From the NCBI GenBank assembly GCA_021604585.1, contig BQJG01000006.1, positions 1 to 64,000 on the forward strand: 64,000 nucleotides of DNA, in the 5' to 3' direction. The notes below the pieces were generated by a model that was not told the DNA's origin, made no database searches, and worked only from the letters and a program-made list of their open reading frames with translations. The stretch comes from Hyphococcus sp. (GTDB lineage Bacteria > Pseudomonadota > Alphaproteobacteria > Caulobacterales > Parvularculaceae). Positions 44,363-52,938 of the stretch are shown here, piece after piece (position 1 is the first letter of the stretch; each line of letters begins with the position of its first letter). A program made the position numbers and the translations under genes.

Positions 44363-44527
44363 ATGGTGCGTAGAAAAAAGAAAATGATTTGCTCTTGTGA
44401 AGTTGGAATCGCTATTCCTTTGAACCTCGTTCCGCGAAAAGATATTAGACTAGAAATCGAACGCCTGCGCGACGAAGAATTCGCTAAAAAGAAGCACTCA
44501 ACGATTCGATCCTTGATACGAAAATAG
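44363..44527 (+). CDS. 54-aa basic ORF, possible fragment
   Basis: MVRRKKKMICSCEVGIAIPL... to LIRK, stop 44525-44527. The frame stays open upstream to about 44303, the break point of the recombinase remnant, adding R-V-I-E-L-Y-E-F-L-R-E-E-Y. It may be the 3' end of a gene joined there by the deletion. No family recognised; AT-rich. Low confidence that it is expressed. Confidence 0.25.
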   Translation: MVRRKKKMICSCEVGIAIPLNLVPRKDIRLEIERLRDEEFAKKKHSTIRSLIRK

Positions 44528-44664
44528 AATCGAATGTGGAACGCTTTGTAGAATTGAAGCGCGCGCGATTGCCTAATCGAACCTATTTCGCAGTTTTTTG
44601 TTCGTTTCGCTGCTTTTTGCTTCCTGCCCCGCGGCAATGGCACGGGTTTCGGATTGAGCGACGT

Positions 44665-45005
44665 TGACCTGCCACTGAAATGTCATCCAGCAGCAATTAG
44701 AGCCTCGGCGGGTTTTACGCCATGCGGCGCGGTTTGAGCAACGGGCGATCGGCGGAGCTGGTCAGGATTGCGCAGCAGATCGCCCGTTGCAGTGAGTGAT
44801 GTAGCGTAAGCTGCCGGTGTTTTGTAATCGAGCGAGGAATGTGGCCGCGCGGTATTGTAATCGGCGACCCATTCGCGGAGCTTCTGGCGGGCGTGGTCGA
44901 GGCCGCGAAACAGGCTTTCGTTCAGCAGCTCATCGCGCATTCGGCCGTTAAGAGACTCGCAGAAGCCGTTCTGCATCGGCTTGCCCATCGAAATCTCGTC
45001 GCCAG
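44665..45005 (-). mobile_element. IS3-family remnant (C-terminal transposase end)
   Basis: The minus-strand frame from about 44988 encodes the end of an IS3 OrfB integrase: NGFCESLNGRMRDELLNESL with the DDE glutamate, and YNTARPHSSLDYKTPAAYA. The catalytic Asp residues upstream are missing. An IS3-type end (TGACCTGCCACTGAAATGTC) starts at 44665. One end only, so inactive. Confidence 0.8.
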
Positions 45006-45121
45006 GCGCTGATTGTTACGATTTGAATTCGGGCGCAATTGTTTACTAGGATGAAACATATCTCGCCGACGGCCTAAACGACGGATCGTGCATTCGGCTG
45101 CTTCCGCAACACTGAAATCAT

Positions 45122-45610
45122 GATTGGAGTTATGAATTTGTCATGGAGCGAACCCATGATGGAAAGCCGTTCCGCATGCTGTGTGTCAATGCGAATTTAG
45201 CCGTGAATGCCTGGCGATCAGAGTAGAGCGCCGCCTTAACGCCCGGATCATTCTTGAGGTACTTGCTGATTTTTTCCTCACGCACGGGTCTCCAGAACAT
45301 AGACGTTCCGATAACGGCCCGGAGATTATCGAAAAGGCTTTGCGCGGATGGCTCAGCCGTCTTGATGTGAAAACATTGTTTTTTGAGCCCGGTAGTCCCT
45401 GGGAAAATGGATATTGCGAAAGCTTCAACTCAAAACTCAGAGATGAGCTTCTGGCCTGCGAGATATTTTACACGATGAAGGAAGCCAAGACGCTCATCGA
45501 ATTGTGGCGATAGCATTACAACACATTTCGCCCGCACTCGTCGCTCAATTAAAACCCGGCGCCGAAAGCGATCTTGCCAAAATACTAACTATCGCCTTAC
45601 TTTGAATTTG
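45122..45610 (+). mobile_element. IS3-family remnant, frameshifted
   Basis: Plus-strand fragments of a second IS3 OrfB: W-S-Y-E-F-V-M-E-R-T-H-D-G-K-P-F (from about 45122), a frame change near 45185, then EFSRECLAIRVERRL and SDNGPEI, PWENGYCESFNSKLRDEL, a stop at 45511, and H-Y-N-T-F-R-P-H-S-S-L-N after it. Different from the preceding fragment. Decayed. Confidence 0.8.
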
Positions 45611-45727
45611 TGGCGGCATAAGCCGTCCCTTATGTACCGAGACTAACAATTACCACGGGACACCTTGATGGGGGGACCACTCAGAATGCTTGGATTTCGT
45701 ATGAACCCAAGCTAGACTTTGTGTCCC

Positions 45728-47590
45728 ATGAACGAAGTTAACAAAGAAGACACCGGCGCTGAAAACGCTAATTCAAGCGATGCTATGGGTGTAGTGTCCT
45801 TTGGCGCATTTGATTTTGACTGCGATAAGCTTGAACTGCGAAAAGATGATGTGTGCCTTCAGCTAAAGCACCAACCTGCACGCCTTCTGAAAATTCTTCT
45901 TGAATATGCGCCTGAGACAGTTCCGAGGACGCTAATCTACAAGTTGCTTTGGGACAATGGAACAACCGTTGAATTCGATCAAAACCTTAATGCATGTGTA
46001 CGGCAGCTGCGCAGTGCAATTGGCGATTCCGCAACAGAGCCACAGTTTATAGAAACCTTACCAAAGCGCGGGTATCGGTTTATTTCGCCCGTGAAGAAGA
46101 AGGCTGCTAATCCGTTTCTGAAATGGGTTCCTGTAGGCGTCATAGGCATCGTGGCTATTCTAGTTCTCGCGGTTTTCCTGTTGGTGAAACCAGAAAGACT
46201 CGATGCGATACATCTCTATGTGCCGCCGGTCGCGGTTGAAGACGATGGGTTCGATGTTTCGAATGGCCTAATACAATATAGTTTGCGCCTTGCGATTATC
46301 GACCGGCTAGCGAGCGGCTCGAGCGATACCGTCGCTGTGGTAAACGGTGAGAGTTTGTGGGGCGATGCGCATTCGCTTGGGCTTCGTAAAAAAATCGACT
46401 ACCGGCTAAGTGTAAAATTACACGTTGACGGAACAGCCCACTCTGCTCTGGCGAGCTTAATATCCGAAGGTGGCGGCGCACCGTATGCACAGCGCGAGTT
46501 CCCGATTGCAACCATAGACGCTGTGACATTGACTGCAGTTGCGGCTGATATTTCGCAATGGGCAGCTGAAATTTTTGGCGCAGGTCTGAGAGAATCACCA
46601 GTCAGCGCCGTCGAACGCAATTCTGAATACTACGATGCTATCCTCCGGTCAAAAAGAGCGAGACAGATCGGCAACCCCGCGGCGCTTGTTGAAAGTTTGG
46701 AGTGGGCGCAAAAGGCGCAGGCGATAGAACCTTCATCTTCCGAAGCGAAAGGCGCGGTTGCAATGGCACTCGCCATTCTTGCGGGCAGTAATCGCTACCC
46801 AGTAAACGATACGTATGACGAGGCGCTTGCTCTTGCTGATGACATCCGAAATACGACCGGTGCAACAGTTGAAAGCGAATTGGTCCGCGGATTTGTGTCC
46901 CTATATCACCGCTGGGATTTGCGCCTCTCTGAGGAAGCATTTGATATTGCTCTTGAGTTGGCGCCGGGCGACCCGATGGTTTACGCTTGGCGTTCAGGGC
47001 TCCTCGCGGCGAAGGGCGATGCCGAGAGTGCCGCAAATGCTGCTGATATTGCCGTGTCCCTCGACCCACTTTCCATGTCCATCGTGGCTGACCGTTGCTG
47101 GTTCCTCAATGCTGCGGAACGTCATCGTGAGGCGGTAGACGCATGCCGTTGGGCCTTGGAGATGCAGCCCGAAAATTACTGGGCAACCATGGGCGCAGTT
47201 GAAGCACTTTCGAAACTTGGCCGGGGTGTAGAGGCAGCAAAAATATTGAACCCAATTCTTGAAAAACTGCGGGAGGCCGATCGAACGCGCGTGTACGACA
47301 TGGATGGGCTTGATGGAAGAGTTCTGACGGCGCTGCAGCAAGCACAGTGTGAGCTGGCCTGGCGATTTCAGCCCCGAGCCGAAGAATACAGTTACCCGTT
47401 CTTTGAGCTTGCCGCATTTTGGGCGCAGTGCGGTGACTTTGAAGCCAGCGCTAAAGCGCTAGTACGAGCAAAAAAAGCCGGCGAATCAGGTGCATTATTC
47501 TATCCAATCGACTCGAGACTGGAAGCTTTCAGAAGGTCAGCGGCGGCGGCGGCCATTGATATGACCATTTCGATACGGCAAAACGAGTGA
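45728..47590 (+). CDS. ToxR/CadC-like transmembrane regulator with TPR-like periplasmic domain
   Basis: A 620-aa protein. The N-terminal OmpR-type winged helix (about 20-120) has QPARLLKILLEYAPETVPR, then LRSAIGDSATEPQFIETLPK and RGYRF, the usual end of this domain. One TM helix is at about 133-155. A periplasmic part with TPR-like helices runs from about 300 to 600 (DAESAANAADIAVSLDPLSM, YWATMGAVEALSKLGRGVEA). It is membrane-bound yet DNA-binding, like CadC. It starts 140 nt upstream of the secreted-protein cluster and is a candidate regulator of it. ATG 45728; a TTG at 45719 is possible. Confidence 0.85.
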   Translation: MNEVNKEDTGAENANSSDAMGVVSFGAFDFDCDKLELRKDDVCLQLKHQPARLLKILLEYAPETVPRTLIYKLLWDNGTTVEFDQNLNACVRQLRSAIGDSATEPQFIETLPKRGYRFISPVKKKAANPFLKWVPVGVIGIVAILVLAVFLLVKPERLDAIHLYVPPVAVEDDGFDVSNGLIQYSLRLAIIDRLASGSSDTVAVVNGESLWGDAHSLGLRKKIDYRLSVKLHVDGTAHSALASLISEGGGAPYAQREFPIATIDAVTLTAVAADISQWAAEIFGAGLRESPVSAVERNSEYYDAILRSKRARQIGNPAALVESLEWAQKAQAIEPSSSEAKGAVAMALAILAGSNRYPVNDTYDEALALADDIRNTTGATVESELVRGFVSLYHRWDLRLSEEAFDIALELAPGDPMVYAWRSGLLAAKGDAESAANAADIAVSLDPLSMSIVADRCWFLNAAERHREAVDACRWALEMQPENYWATMGAVEALSKLGRGVEAAKILNPILEKLREADRTRVYDMDGLDGRVLTALQQAQCELAWRFQPRAEEYSYPFFELAAFWAQCGDFEASAKALVRAKKAGESGALFYPIDSRLEAFRRSAAAAAIDMTISIRQNE

Positions 47591-47732
47591 AATAAGCGAC
47601 GAGAGGTGCAGTATTTTTTTTTCACTTTTTTTTCACACGGAACTATTTGAAAAACCGACCTAATCAGCGCTGACCATAGGTGCGTTAAGGGGGCCGTTTC
47701 TGTTGCCCCCGACCTTTGGGAGGCGATTTTCG

Positions 47733-48614
47733 ATGCAGCGTTCTATTTTTTGTATGGCGAGCCTGCTTTCAGCTGTCGGGGTTTCGGCCTGCGCGGTCGC
47801 AGGCGACAAGACTGATCAAGCTCAAACACGCAGCTATTCCTATGACGTGAGCGATCAATGCTACTACACGTCGGCCTGCTACACAGTTCAGGTTGGATCG
47901 CCAGAAATAGATCCCTCGCGCCTGAAGCCCTATCATGCTTTTTGGACGCAGGATGTTCCCAAGGACGGTGGATGGGTGCGCGTGCCTGCAACGTTTGAGG
48001 AAACGCTTGCAATTGATGAGGACGGCAACTGGAAGCACACCCAGATCATCCGCCCAGGCGACGGTAGCGCGAATATTGGTACAAGGATACTTGATCGGTC
48101 CACGCTTCAAATTCTCAGTCTCACATTGTCGTTCGAAAATGGGCCACCGCAGCAACCGGCCAAGGTCGTCTACGATATGACGGGAAACAGCTTTGCGGCG
48201 AATGTAAGTTTCGCTGATGGTCGAACGACCACAGGCCAATCGCGCGATCTGGCGATGCCCATGTTCGATGGGCAAATCGGCGGTTTAATCCTCTCTGCGT
48301 TGCCCCTTCGCGGAGGGTACGTCGCAACGCTCCCTATGGTGATTCCCAATCTTGGTATCTACTGGATAGAAGCCAGCGTCGTCGGCAAAAAGAGAATATC
48401 TACAGCGGATGGAGCTTCTGTCGAAGTCTGGGAAGTCAACGCCAATTGGCTGAATCTTACTGACGGTGACGTGTATCCGCCTGGCCGGGACGGATCCGGC
48501 GGCGTCTATTACATTGCAACGTCGCCAACTGATGGCATGCCTGCGGTCATCGAATATGTAAATGACGGCGGCATCATTGCTTGGGACGGCGTTCGCCTAA
48601 AAAATAACGAATAA
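47733..48614 (+). CDS. secreted/lipoprotein of unknown function
   Basis: A 293-aa protein from ATG 47733 (GGGAGG upstream). Signal peptide with a lipobox-like VSAC near residue 19. The mature part is beta-rich, with paired cysteines (CYYTSACY). No domain recognised. First of four consecutive exported-protein genes downstream of the CadC-like regulator. Confidence 0.65.
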   Translation: MQRSIFCMASLLSAVGVSACAVAGDKTDQAQTRSYSYDVSDQCYYTSACYTVQVGSPEIDPSRLKPYHAFWTQDVPKDGGWVRVPATFEETLAIDEDGNWKHTQIIRPGDGSANIGTRILDRSTLQILSLTLSFENGPPQQPAKVVYDMTGNSFAANVSFADGRTTTGQSRDLAMPMFDGQIGGLILSALPLRGGYVATLPMVIPNLGIYWIEASVVGKKRISTADGASVEVWEVNANWLNLTDGDVYPPGRDGSGGVYYIATSPTDGMPAVIEYVNDGGIIAWDGVRLKNNE

Positions 48615-48642
48615 TTGTGAACCAAATCGCACTGCGCATCGA

Positions 48643-49596
48643 ATGCACCGCATTTCCAACAGAAAGAGAAGAAAAGTGAATCTAGTCGCATTCAGAGCAA
48701 CAGCTTTCGCCGCTTCGTTGATGATCGCGAACTCTTGCAGCGCTCAACAACCGACTGAAAGCGACGACAAAGTGGGCGCGGAGGCAATTTCTATCACGCA
48801 ATTTGAGGGCGCCGAAACATGGAAAGTCTATGTGCCGGGTGAATTAGAACTTCACAACGAGAATTTGCATGATCTCCGCGTTGTCTACGGCGCTACAATG
48901 TTTACCCCAAACGGCCCTTTAAAAAAGAAAGTGTCGTTCGACGTGAGAGACGTCATGGCTGAAGGGCGCAGAGCTGACTGGCTGCAGTGGTCGTTTACCG
49001 CCGAATATGAGGGCGAGGAAGGGTATCCAAATCTTGATTTGCTGGTCATTGATAGCGAAACGGGGCAGCTGCGGTTCAGGATGTTTCCGGCAGTTTCGAC
49101 ACTTGAAAGCGGGGGAACGTACAGCTTTATTCATGTGATACCGAGCGCCGTCAAAGAACTAACAGTGATGCCGGATGGCAAAACGTATCCGGAGCAACAT
49201 GATCTCGGCGGCGTTCCGATCTTCGATTTTGGTGCATTGGGTTTCGTGCTGCCATTTCTTGATTTAGTCGAAGGTGAAGGTTTTCGCCTACGCACATACA
49301 ACTATTCATCCGTAGACAGCGTCGCTGTATATCCGCATGCACTTGAAAATATTCGCCTACCCAACGGGCGTACCGTCACAATACGTGACGTCGATGTGCT
49401 TGTTGCGGGTGGAACGCAACTAATTACATATAGAGTCAGTAGCGAGGCGCCGTATTTCTACGGCTGGGATTACAAGCAAGTCAAAGATGGCGCGCCTCTA
49501 TTTAAGATGGATTACAGAGGCTTTGTTTCTGCAGAAGCGGGGGCCGTCGAAACTAGTCAACAACCTGAAAATCTTCAACAGAGTAACTTACCATGA
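48643..49596 (+). CDS. secreted lipoprotein-like protein, unknown
   Basis: A 317-aa protein with a basic N-terminus and signal peptide ending IANSC (lipobox-like). The mature part is acidic and beta-rich. ATG 48643; GTG 48676 would also give a normal signal peptide. Stop overlaps the next gene by 4 nt (ATGA). No domain recognised. Confidence 0.6.
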   Translation: MHRISNRKRRKVNLVAFRATAFAASLMIANSCSAQQPTESDDKVGAEAISITQFEGAETWKVYVPGELELHNENLHDLRVVYGATMFTPNGPLKKKVSFDVRDVMAEGRRADWLQWSFTAEYEGEEGYPNLDLLVIDSETGQLRFRMFPAVSTLESGGTYSFIHVIPSAVKELTVMPDGKTYPEQHDLGGVPIFDFGALGFVLPFLDLVEGEGFRLRTYNYSSVDSVAVYPHALENIRLPNGRTVTIRDVDVLVAGGTQLITYRVSSEAPYFYGWDYKQVKDGAPLFKMDYRGFVSAEAGAVETSQQPENLQQSNLP

Positions 49597-50249
49597 TGCA
49601 TTTTTTTGATGGCGGCAAAAACCTACTTACAATTACAAACATACAAACCAATTTTCGGCGGTTCGTATCGCGTGCACCAAAGAAAATATCCGTCGTGATT
49701 TGTTGTTTGGGCTTGGTTTGCCAGGCTAGCGCAGAAAACATTTGGCCATACGATCCAAGCCCGCTTTATCCGTTCGGTGCGCCGAACCCAGCGCAAACAG
49801 ATCCGGAAGCAAGGATATTTGATCCGCTTATAGGAGTTCATACCTGCACACATGAACGCACGGACTATGAAAGCCGGAAGACAACGACCGCCTCGGGAAA
49901 CTGGGTCTGGTACTATGACATGAACGGATTTGGCATTCGCGACTACTACCGCTTCAATGCGGGAGCTCCGGTTAGTCAACGGATCTACGATCCGCAAAAG
50001 AAGCAGTGGCATGTCTGGTACTTCATCGGCCAAGGTTTTTACTATGCCGGCGAATGGATTGGGGGGGCTGACGGTGATCGTCTCGTTTTGGAAAAACAAA
50101 ATGAAAAAATGGGCGACCGGCTCGTTCTTAGCCGGTTGGAGTTTTCAGATATTTCTGATGCTGGATTCAAATGGCGAAGCATAAACGTAGACAATGAAAC
50201 TGGCGAAGAATTTGTTGATTGGGAAATCACTTGTCGCCGAGAGCACTAG
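49593..50249 (+). CDS. exported DUF1579-like protein, unknown
   Basis: A 218-aa protein. Hydrophobic export segment is at about 33-48 (SVVICCLGLVCQASA), then a single compact domain with PLIGVHTCTHERTDYESRKT, W-rich strands (WVWYYD, WHVWYFIGQGFYYAGEW) and ITCRRE. This resembles small lipocalin-like proteins that follow DUF1579. Coupled to genes on both sides by 4- and 1-nt overlaps. Confidence 0.65.
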   Translation: MMHFFDGGKNLLTITNIQTNFRRFVSRAPKKISVVICCLGLVCQASAENIWPYDPSPLYPFGAPNPAQTDPEARIFDPLIGVHTCTHERTDYESRKTTTASGNWVWYYDMNGFGIRDYYRFNAGAPVSQRIYDPQKKQWHVWYFIGQGFYYAGEWIGGADGDRLVLEKQNEKMGDRLVLSRLEFSDISDAGFKWRSINVDNETGEEFVDWEITCRREH

Positions 50250-51190
50250 TGGACACAAGCGAGACCAAAGCAAAAATAAAACGGATACTTCACAGGGCAG
50301 CGCGGTCAGTTGCGATTTCTTGTGCGATTATGCTTTCATTTTTTGCGGCGACACATGCGGCTGTGCGTGTGTCAACGCCCTATACGATTGAACCTGGAGG
50401 GTTTTACATTATCGATGTCGTTGTGAATGATCGGCATAGCTTAAAATTTATTGTTGACACGGCTGCACAAAAAACCTCACTTTTTCCAATGGCGGCAAAA
50501 GCATTGGAGTTGCAACCTGTACCTGGAGGCACAACCTTCGTGCAAGGTGTGAACGGGTCCATTAAAGCGGAGTTCGTTCTTGTCGATTCAATCGAGGTTG
50601 CGGGAGAACGAATGTTGCAATTTTCGGCAGCAGTGACACCGGAACTGGTGAATTTCGACAATATCGGTGGAATTCTTGGCCTGGACTTTCTAGCACGATA
50701 TGCAATCGAGTTTGATCCGGCATCGGGAATGTTTAGCCTCCACAAACAAAGTGCGAATCTTGAGTCAATTAAGAATTCCGGTTCGGTGTTGCCTCTCCAA
50801 AAATTGCGAACCGGATTTCTGTCCGTTCAAGCCAAAATCAACGGGATCAACATTTTGGCGCTTCTCGACACTGGAGCACGTCGTAACGTTGTCAATTGGC
50901 GTACTGCCCGCCGACTCGGTATTGGCTGGAGTGATCAAAGACTACAAAAGGATGAGTCAATTATTGGCGCTACCGGAAAGAAGTCGAAAGCCGTAAAAAA
51001 ATTCCGCGCAGATGAGATTGTCGTCGGAGATCAGCTATGGACGGATCAATCTGTGAGTGTAGTGGACCTACGCGTATTCCGGGCATTGAATGTTGAAAAT
51101 CAACCCACTGCAGTTTTTGGGGCGCGGGTTTTTGAAAGTCGGCATTTTTTGGTTGATTTTGGGAATTTGGAGCTGGTGTTTTTTGAGTGA
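50249..51190 (+). CDS. retropepsin-like aspartic protease with two domains
   Basis: A 313-aa exported protein from GTG 50249 (TAGTG overlap). Signal/anchor helix is at about 22-38. Two tandem pepsin-like halves: first motif VDTAAQKTS (about 71, DTA in place of DTG), second ALLDTGARRNVV (about 211, canonical DTG). Each half has an ILGLDF/VFGARVFE-type hydrophobic-Gly motif. Clan AA aspartic peptidase; normally these act as dimers, here as fused repeat. Confidence 0.82.
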   Translation: MDTSETKAKIKRILHRAARSVAISCAIMLSFFAATHAAVRVSTPYTIEPGGFYIIDVVVNDRHSLKFIVDTAAQKTSLFPMAAKALELQPVPGGTTFVQGVNGSIKAEFVLVDSIEVAGERMLQFSAAVTPELVNFDNIGGILGLDFLARYAIEFDPASGMFSLHKQSANLESIKNSGSVLPLQKLRTGFLSVQAKINGINILALLDTGARRNVVNWRTARRLGIGWSDQRLQKDESIIGATGKKSKAVKKFRADEIVVGDQLWTDQSVSVVDLRVFRALNVENQPTAVFGARVFESRHFLVDFGNLELVFFE

Positions 51191-51219
51191 CTCCTAAAGG
51201 CTTTGCGTTTGGAGGGTTG

Positions 51220-51489
51220 TCAGCTGGATTTGGATAGCCAGAGCATATCGAAGCGGCAAACAATGGCATGGAGAAGGGGAAGACCCATTATTCGCCACGC
51301 CTCTTCCGGTCCGAAGTGCACGGCAGGCAGCATAGAAGTTTTCATGCCAGCTTTCCGTGTCGCGGCGATCATTCGCGGTTGATTTGGCAACGCCTGCTTT
51401 GAGGATCTAGCCGCCATCATGTCACGAAAGTAGTGTTTTAATCTACGCACCCAAACGGAAGGTAGTGTCTCAGTTTGAATTTTAGCCAA
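51220..51489 (-). CDS. possible small ORF, unknown
   Basis: An 89-aa frame from TTG 51489, overlapping the 3' end of the 51482-51880 gene by 8 nt, so it could be coupled. Basic, with no recognised domain. Weak start; may not be real. Confidence 0.25.
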   Translation of the reverse strand: MAKIQTETLPSVWVRRLKHYFRDMMAARSSKQALPNQPRMIAATRKAGMKTSMLPAVHFGPEEAWRIMGLPLLHAIVCRFDMLWLSKSS

Positions 51490-51880
51490 TTCGTCGCCGG
51501 AACTGGTCTGCGATTATTCCCGCGCGAACGCCGCCGGTCACAATATTCTGAATGTTGTCTAGCTGGCTCGGGTTTAGCCAATGCCAGCACTCGGGGGTAA
51601 GAGTATGCCAAGCCCAAATTGCAGCAAATGAAAATACCCCGATCGCCATAATGTAAAGACCGGCAACGGTGATAATTTCAAAATGGTCTTTGAAGTTTTC
51701 AGAGCGCTCGTGGTCGCGCTGGAGCGCCTCTTTTTGAAGTTCTTTCTTTGACTTGCCGCTCGTTAATTGCTGAGCTTCCGCCGTAGAGGATTCGACATCG
51801 CCTATCGTGGAAGCCGCCGACTTTTCTTCTTCCGTTAAGCCGGGAATGCTTTTGAGTTCTTCATTCTCACTCCCGACCAT
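51482..51880 (-). CDS. small single-pass membrane protein, unknown
   Basis: A 132-aa protein. Acidic and Lys-rich N-terminal half (about 1-65), one membrane helix at about 70-92 (IITVAGLYIMAIGVFSFAAI), a Trp-rich neck (WAWHTLTPECWHW) and a short tail. Looks like a small type of cytoplasmic-plus-anchor protein; no family recognised. Standing alone on the minus strand. Confidence 0.5.
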   Translation of the reverse strand: MVGSENEELKSIPGLTEEEKSAASTIGDVESSTAEAQQLTSGKSKKELQKEALQRDHERSENFKDHFEIITVAGLYIMAIGVFSFAAIWAWHTLTPECWHWLNPSQLDNIQNIVTGGVRAGIIADQFRRRIG

Positions 51881-52019
51881 AGAAAGTCCTTACGAGGCTT
51901 TCTTAGCAAGGCGTGTGTAATGATCCTCGATGATGTCATTCGGGATAGTAATCCCGAAGAAGCCGTCTTCCTAAAGAAGCTCCCAAGGAGTGCCCTTGGC
52001 GTGCGTGATGCGCGAGAGG

Positions 52020-52515
52020 TGACCTGCTGCCCAAAAACTGGACCGTTTGAAGTGTGAATTTTCTCATTATGATTTGGCTGTCATGAGGAGAGTTTTCGAT
52101 GAAGAAATCACGGTTCAGCGAGCCGCAGATAGCGTATATTTTAAAGCAAACCGATGACGGGTTGATAACGGGTTGGAGTTCATCTCGAAAAACCTTGATC
52201 TGTGGGTATGGAGGAATAGCGTAGCGCTGGACTTCTCGCGGCCATGCAAACCGACTGACGAATGCTTTCGTCGAAAGCTTCGCTGGCAAGGTCAGAGCCG
52301 AATGCATCGATCAGAATTGGTTCTTGTCGCTCGACGACGCGCAGTCAAAATACGAGGCGTTCAGACAGGTGTACAATGAACATCGACCGCACAGCTCTCT
52401 AGGCAATAAAACGCCGATGGAGAATATAATATTGGCCGGGCAACACAGTCAGCCCGCGCCGACGTAAGACCGAGGAGTTCAGCTCAACTCTGGTCCAAGC
52501 TTCGGGTCAAGGTCA
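52020..52515 (+). mobile_element. IS3 internal-deletion derivative (MITE-like)
   Basis: The left end TGACCTGCTGCCCAAAAACTGG (22 bases, 52020 on; conserved first six and central CCC.AA) and the right end ending at 52515, whose complement begins TGACCTTGACCCGAAGCTTGG, are inverted repeats. Inside, OrfA begins (MKKSRFSEPQIAYILKQ at 52099) and is joined directly to the OrfB end (DNGLEFISK ... AFVESFAGKVRAECID ... YNEHRPHSSLG). The middle, with most of the catalytic core, is deleted. It could be moved only in trans. Confidence 0.75.
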
Positions 52516-52529
52516 GCTTAGCGAGAAGC

Positions 52530-52557
52530 TTGACTCATGTTATTTATGTAACATATA
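52530..52557 (+). promoter_or_regulatory. BlaI-type promoter/operator
   Basis: -35 TTGACT (52530-52535) and -10-like ATATAT (from 52553) flank the perfect dyad ATGTTA-TTTATG-TAACAT (52537-52554). The core resembles TACA/TGTA-type BlaI/MecI operators. The start codon is 10 nt later, so repression by the encoded BlaI-like protein is likely. Confidence 0.6.
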
Positions 52558-52566
52558 TGTCTATAT

Positions 52567-52938
52567 ATGACACAACCTAGTAAATCTGAACTTGCTATCC
52601 TGAAAGTCCTCTGGGCGGACGCGCCTTTGTCTGCGCGGGAAATACAAGACAAAGTTGGCCCCCAACTGGATTGGTCGTTTTCGACTACGCGTACGACGCT
52701 CTCGCGTATGGCGGATAAATCTCTCTTGCAGCTCGAAACCAAGCATGGGGTGCGCGTCTATACGCCCGCTGAAAGCAAAGCCTGCACATTGTCCGGCGTC
52801 ATGCGCGAGTTCTTCGATACATTTTTTGAAATGAAAGGCCCGCTTCCCACCGCCGCCTTTCACGACAGCAAAATGTTGTCCGAAGGAGAGTGGTTGGAAC
52901 TGGACCGTCTTCTCAATGAAAGCGATGGTGATGATTAA
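52567..52938 (+). CDS. blaI: BlaI/MecI/CopY-family repressor
   Basis: A 123-aa winged-helix repressor. SELAILKVLWADAPLSAREI (about 6-25) and DWSFSTTRTTLSRMADKSLL (about 35-54) match the family HTH and wing; the C-terminal half forms the dimer helix. In known systems it is inactivated by proteolysis triggered by a BlaR1-type M56 sensor; that gene follows with a 23-nt overlap. Confidence 0.9.
   Translation: MTQPSKSELAILKVLWADAPLSAREIQDKVGPQLDWSFSTTRTTLSRMADKSLLQLETKHGVRVYTPAESKACTLSGVMREFFDTFFEMKGPLPTAAFHDSKMLSEGEWLELDRLLNESDGDD

Noticed and set aside
44356..44643. 95-aa minus-strand frame between recombinase remnant and IS3 fragment
   Set aside because: No domain, no ribosome site, low-complexity ends; the opposite strand has a better, though weak, candidate.
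47610..47640. T-rich stretch after the CadC-like gene as an intrinsic terminator
   Set aside because: Two T-runs are present but no GC stem precedes them.
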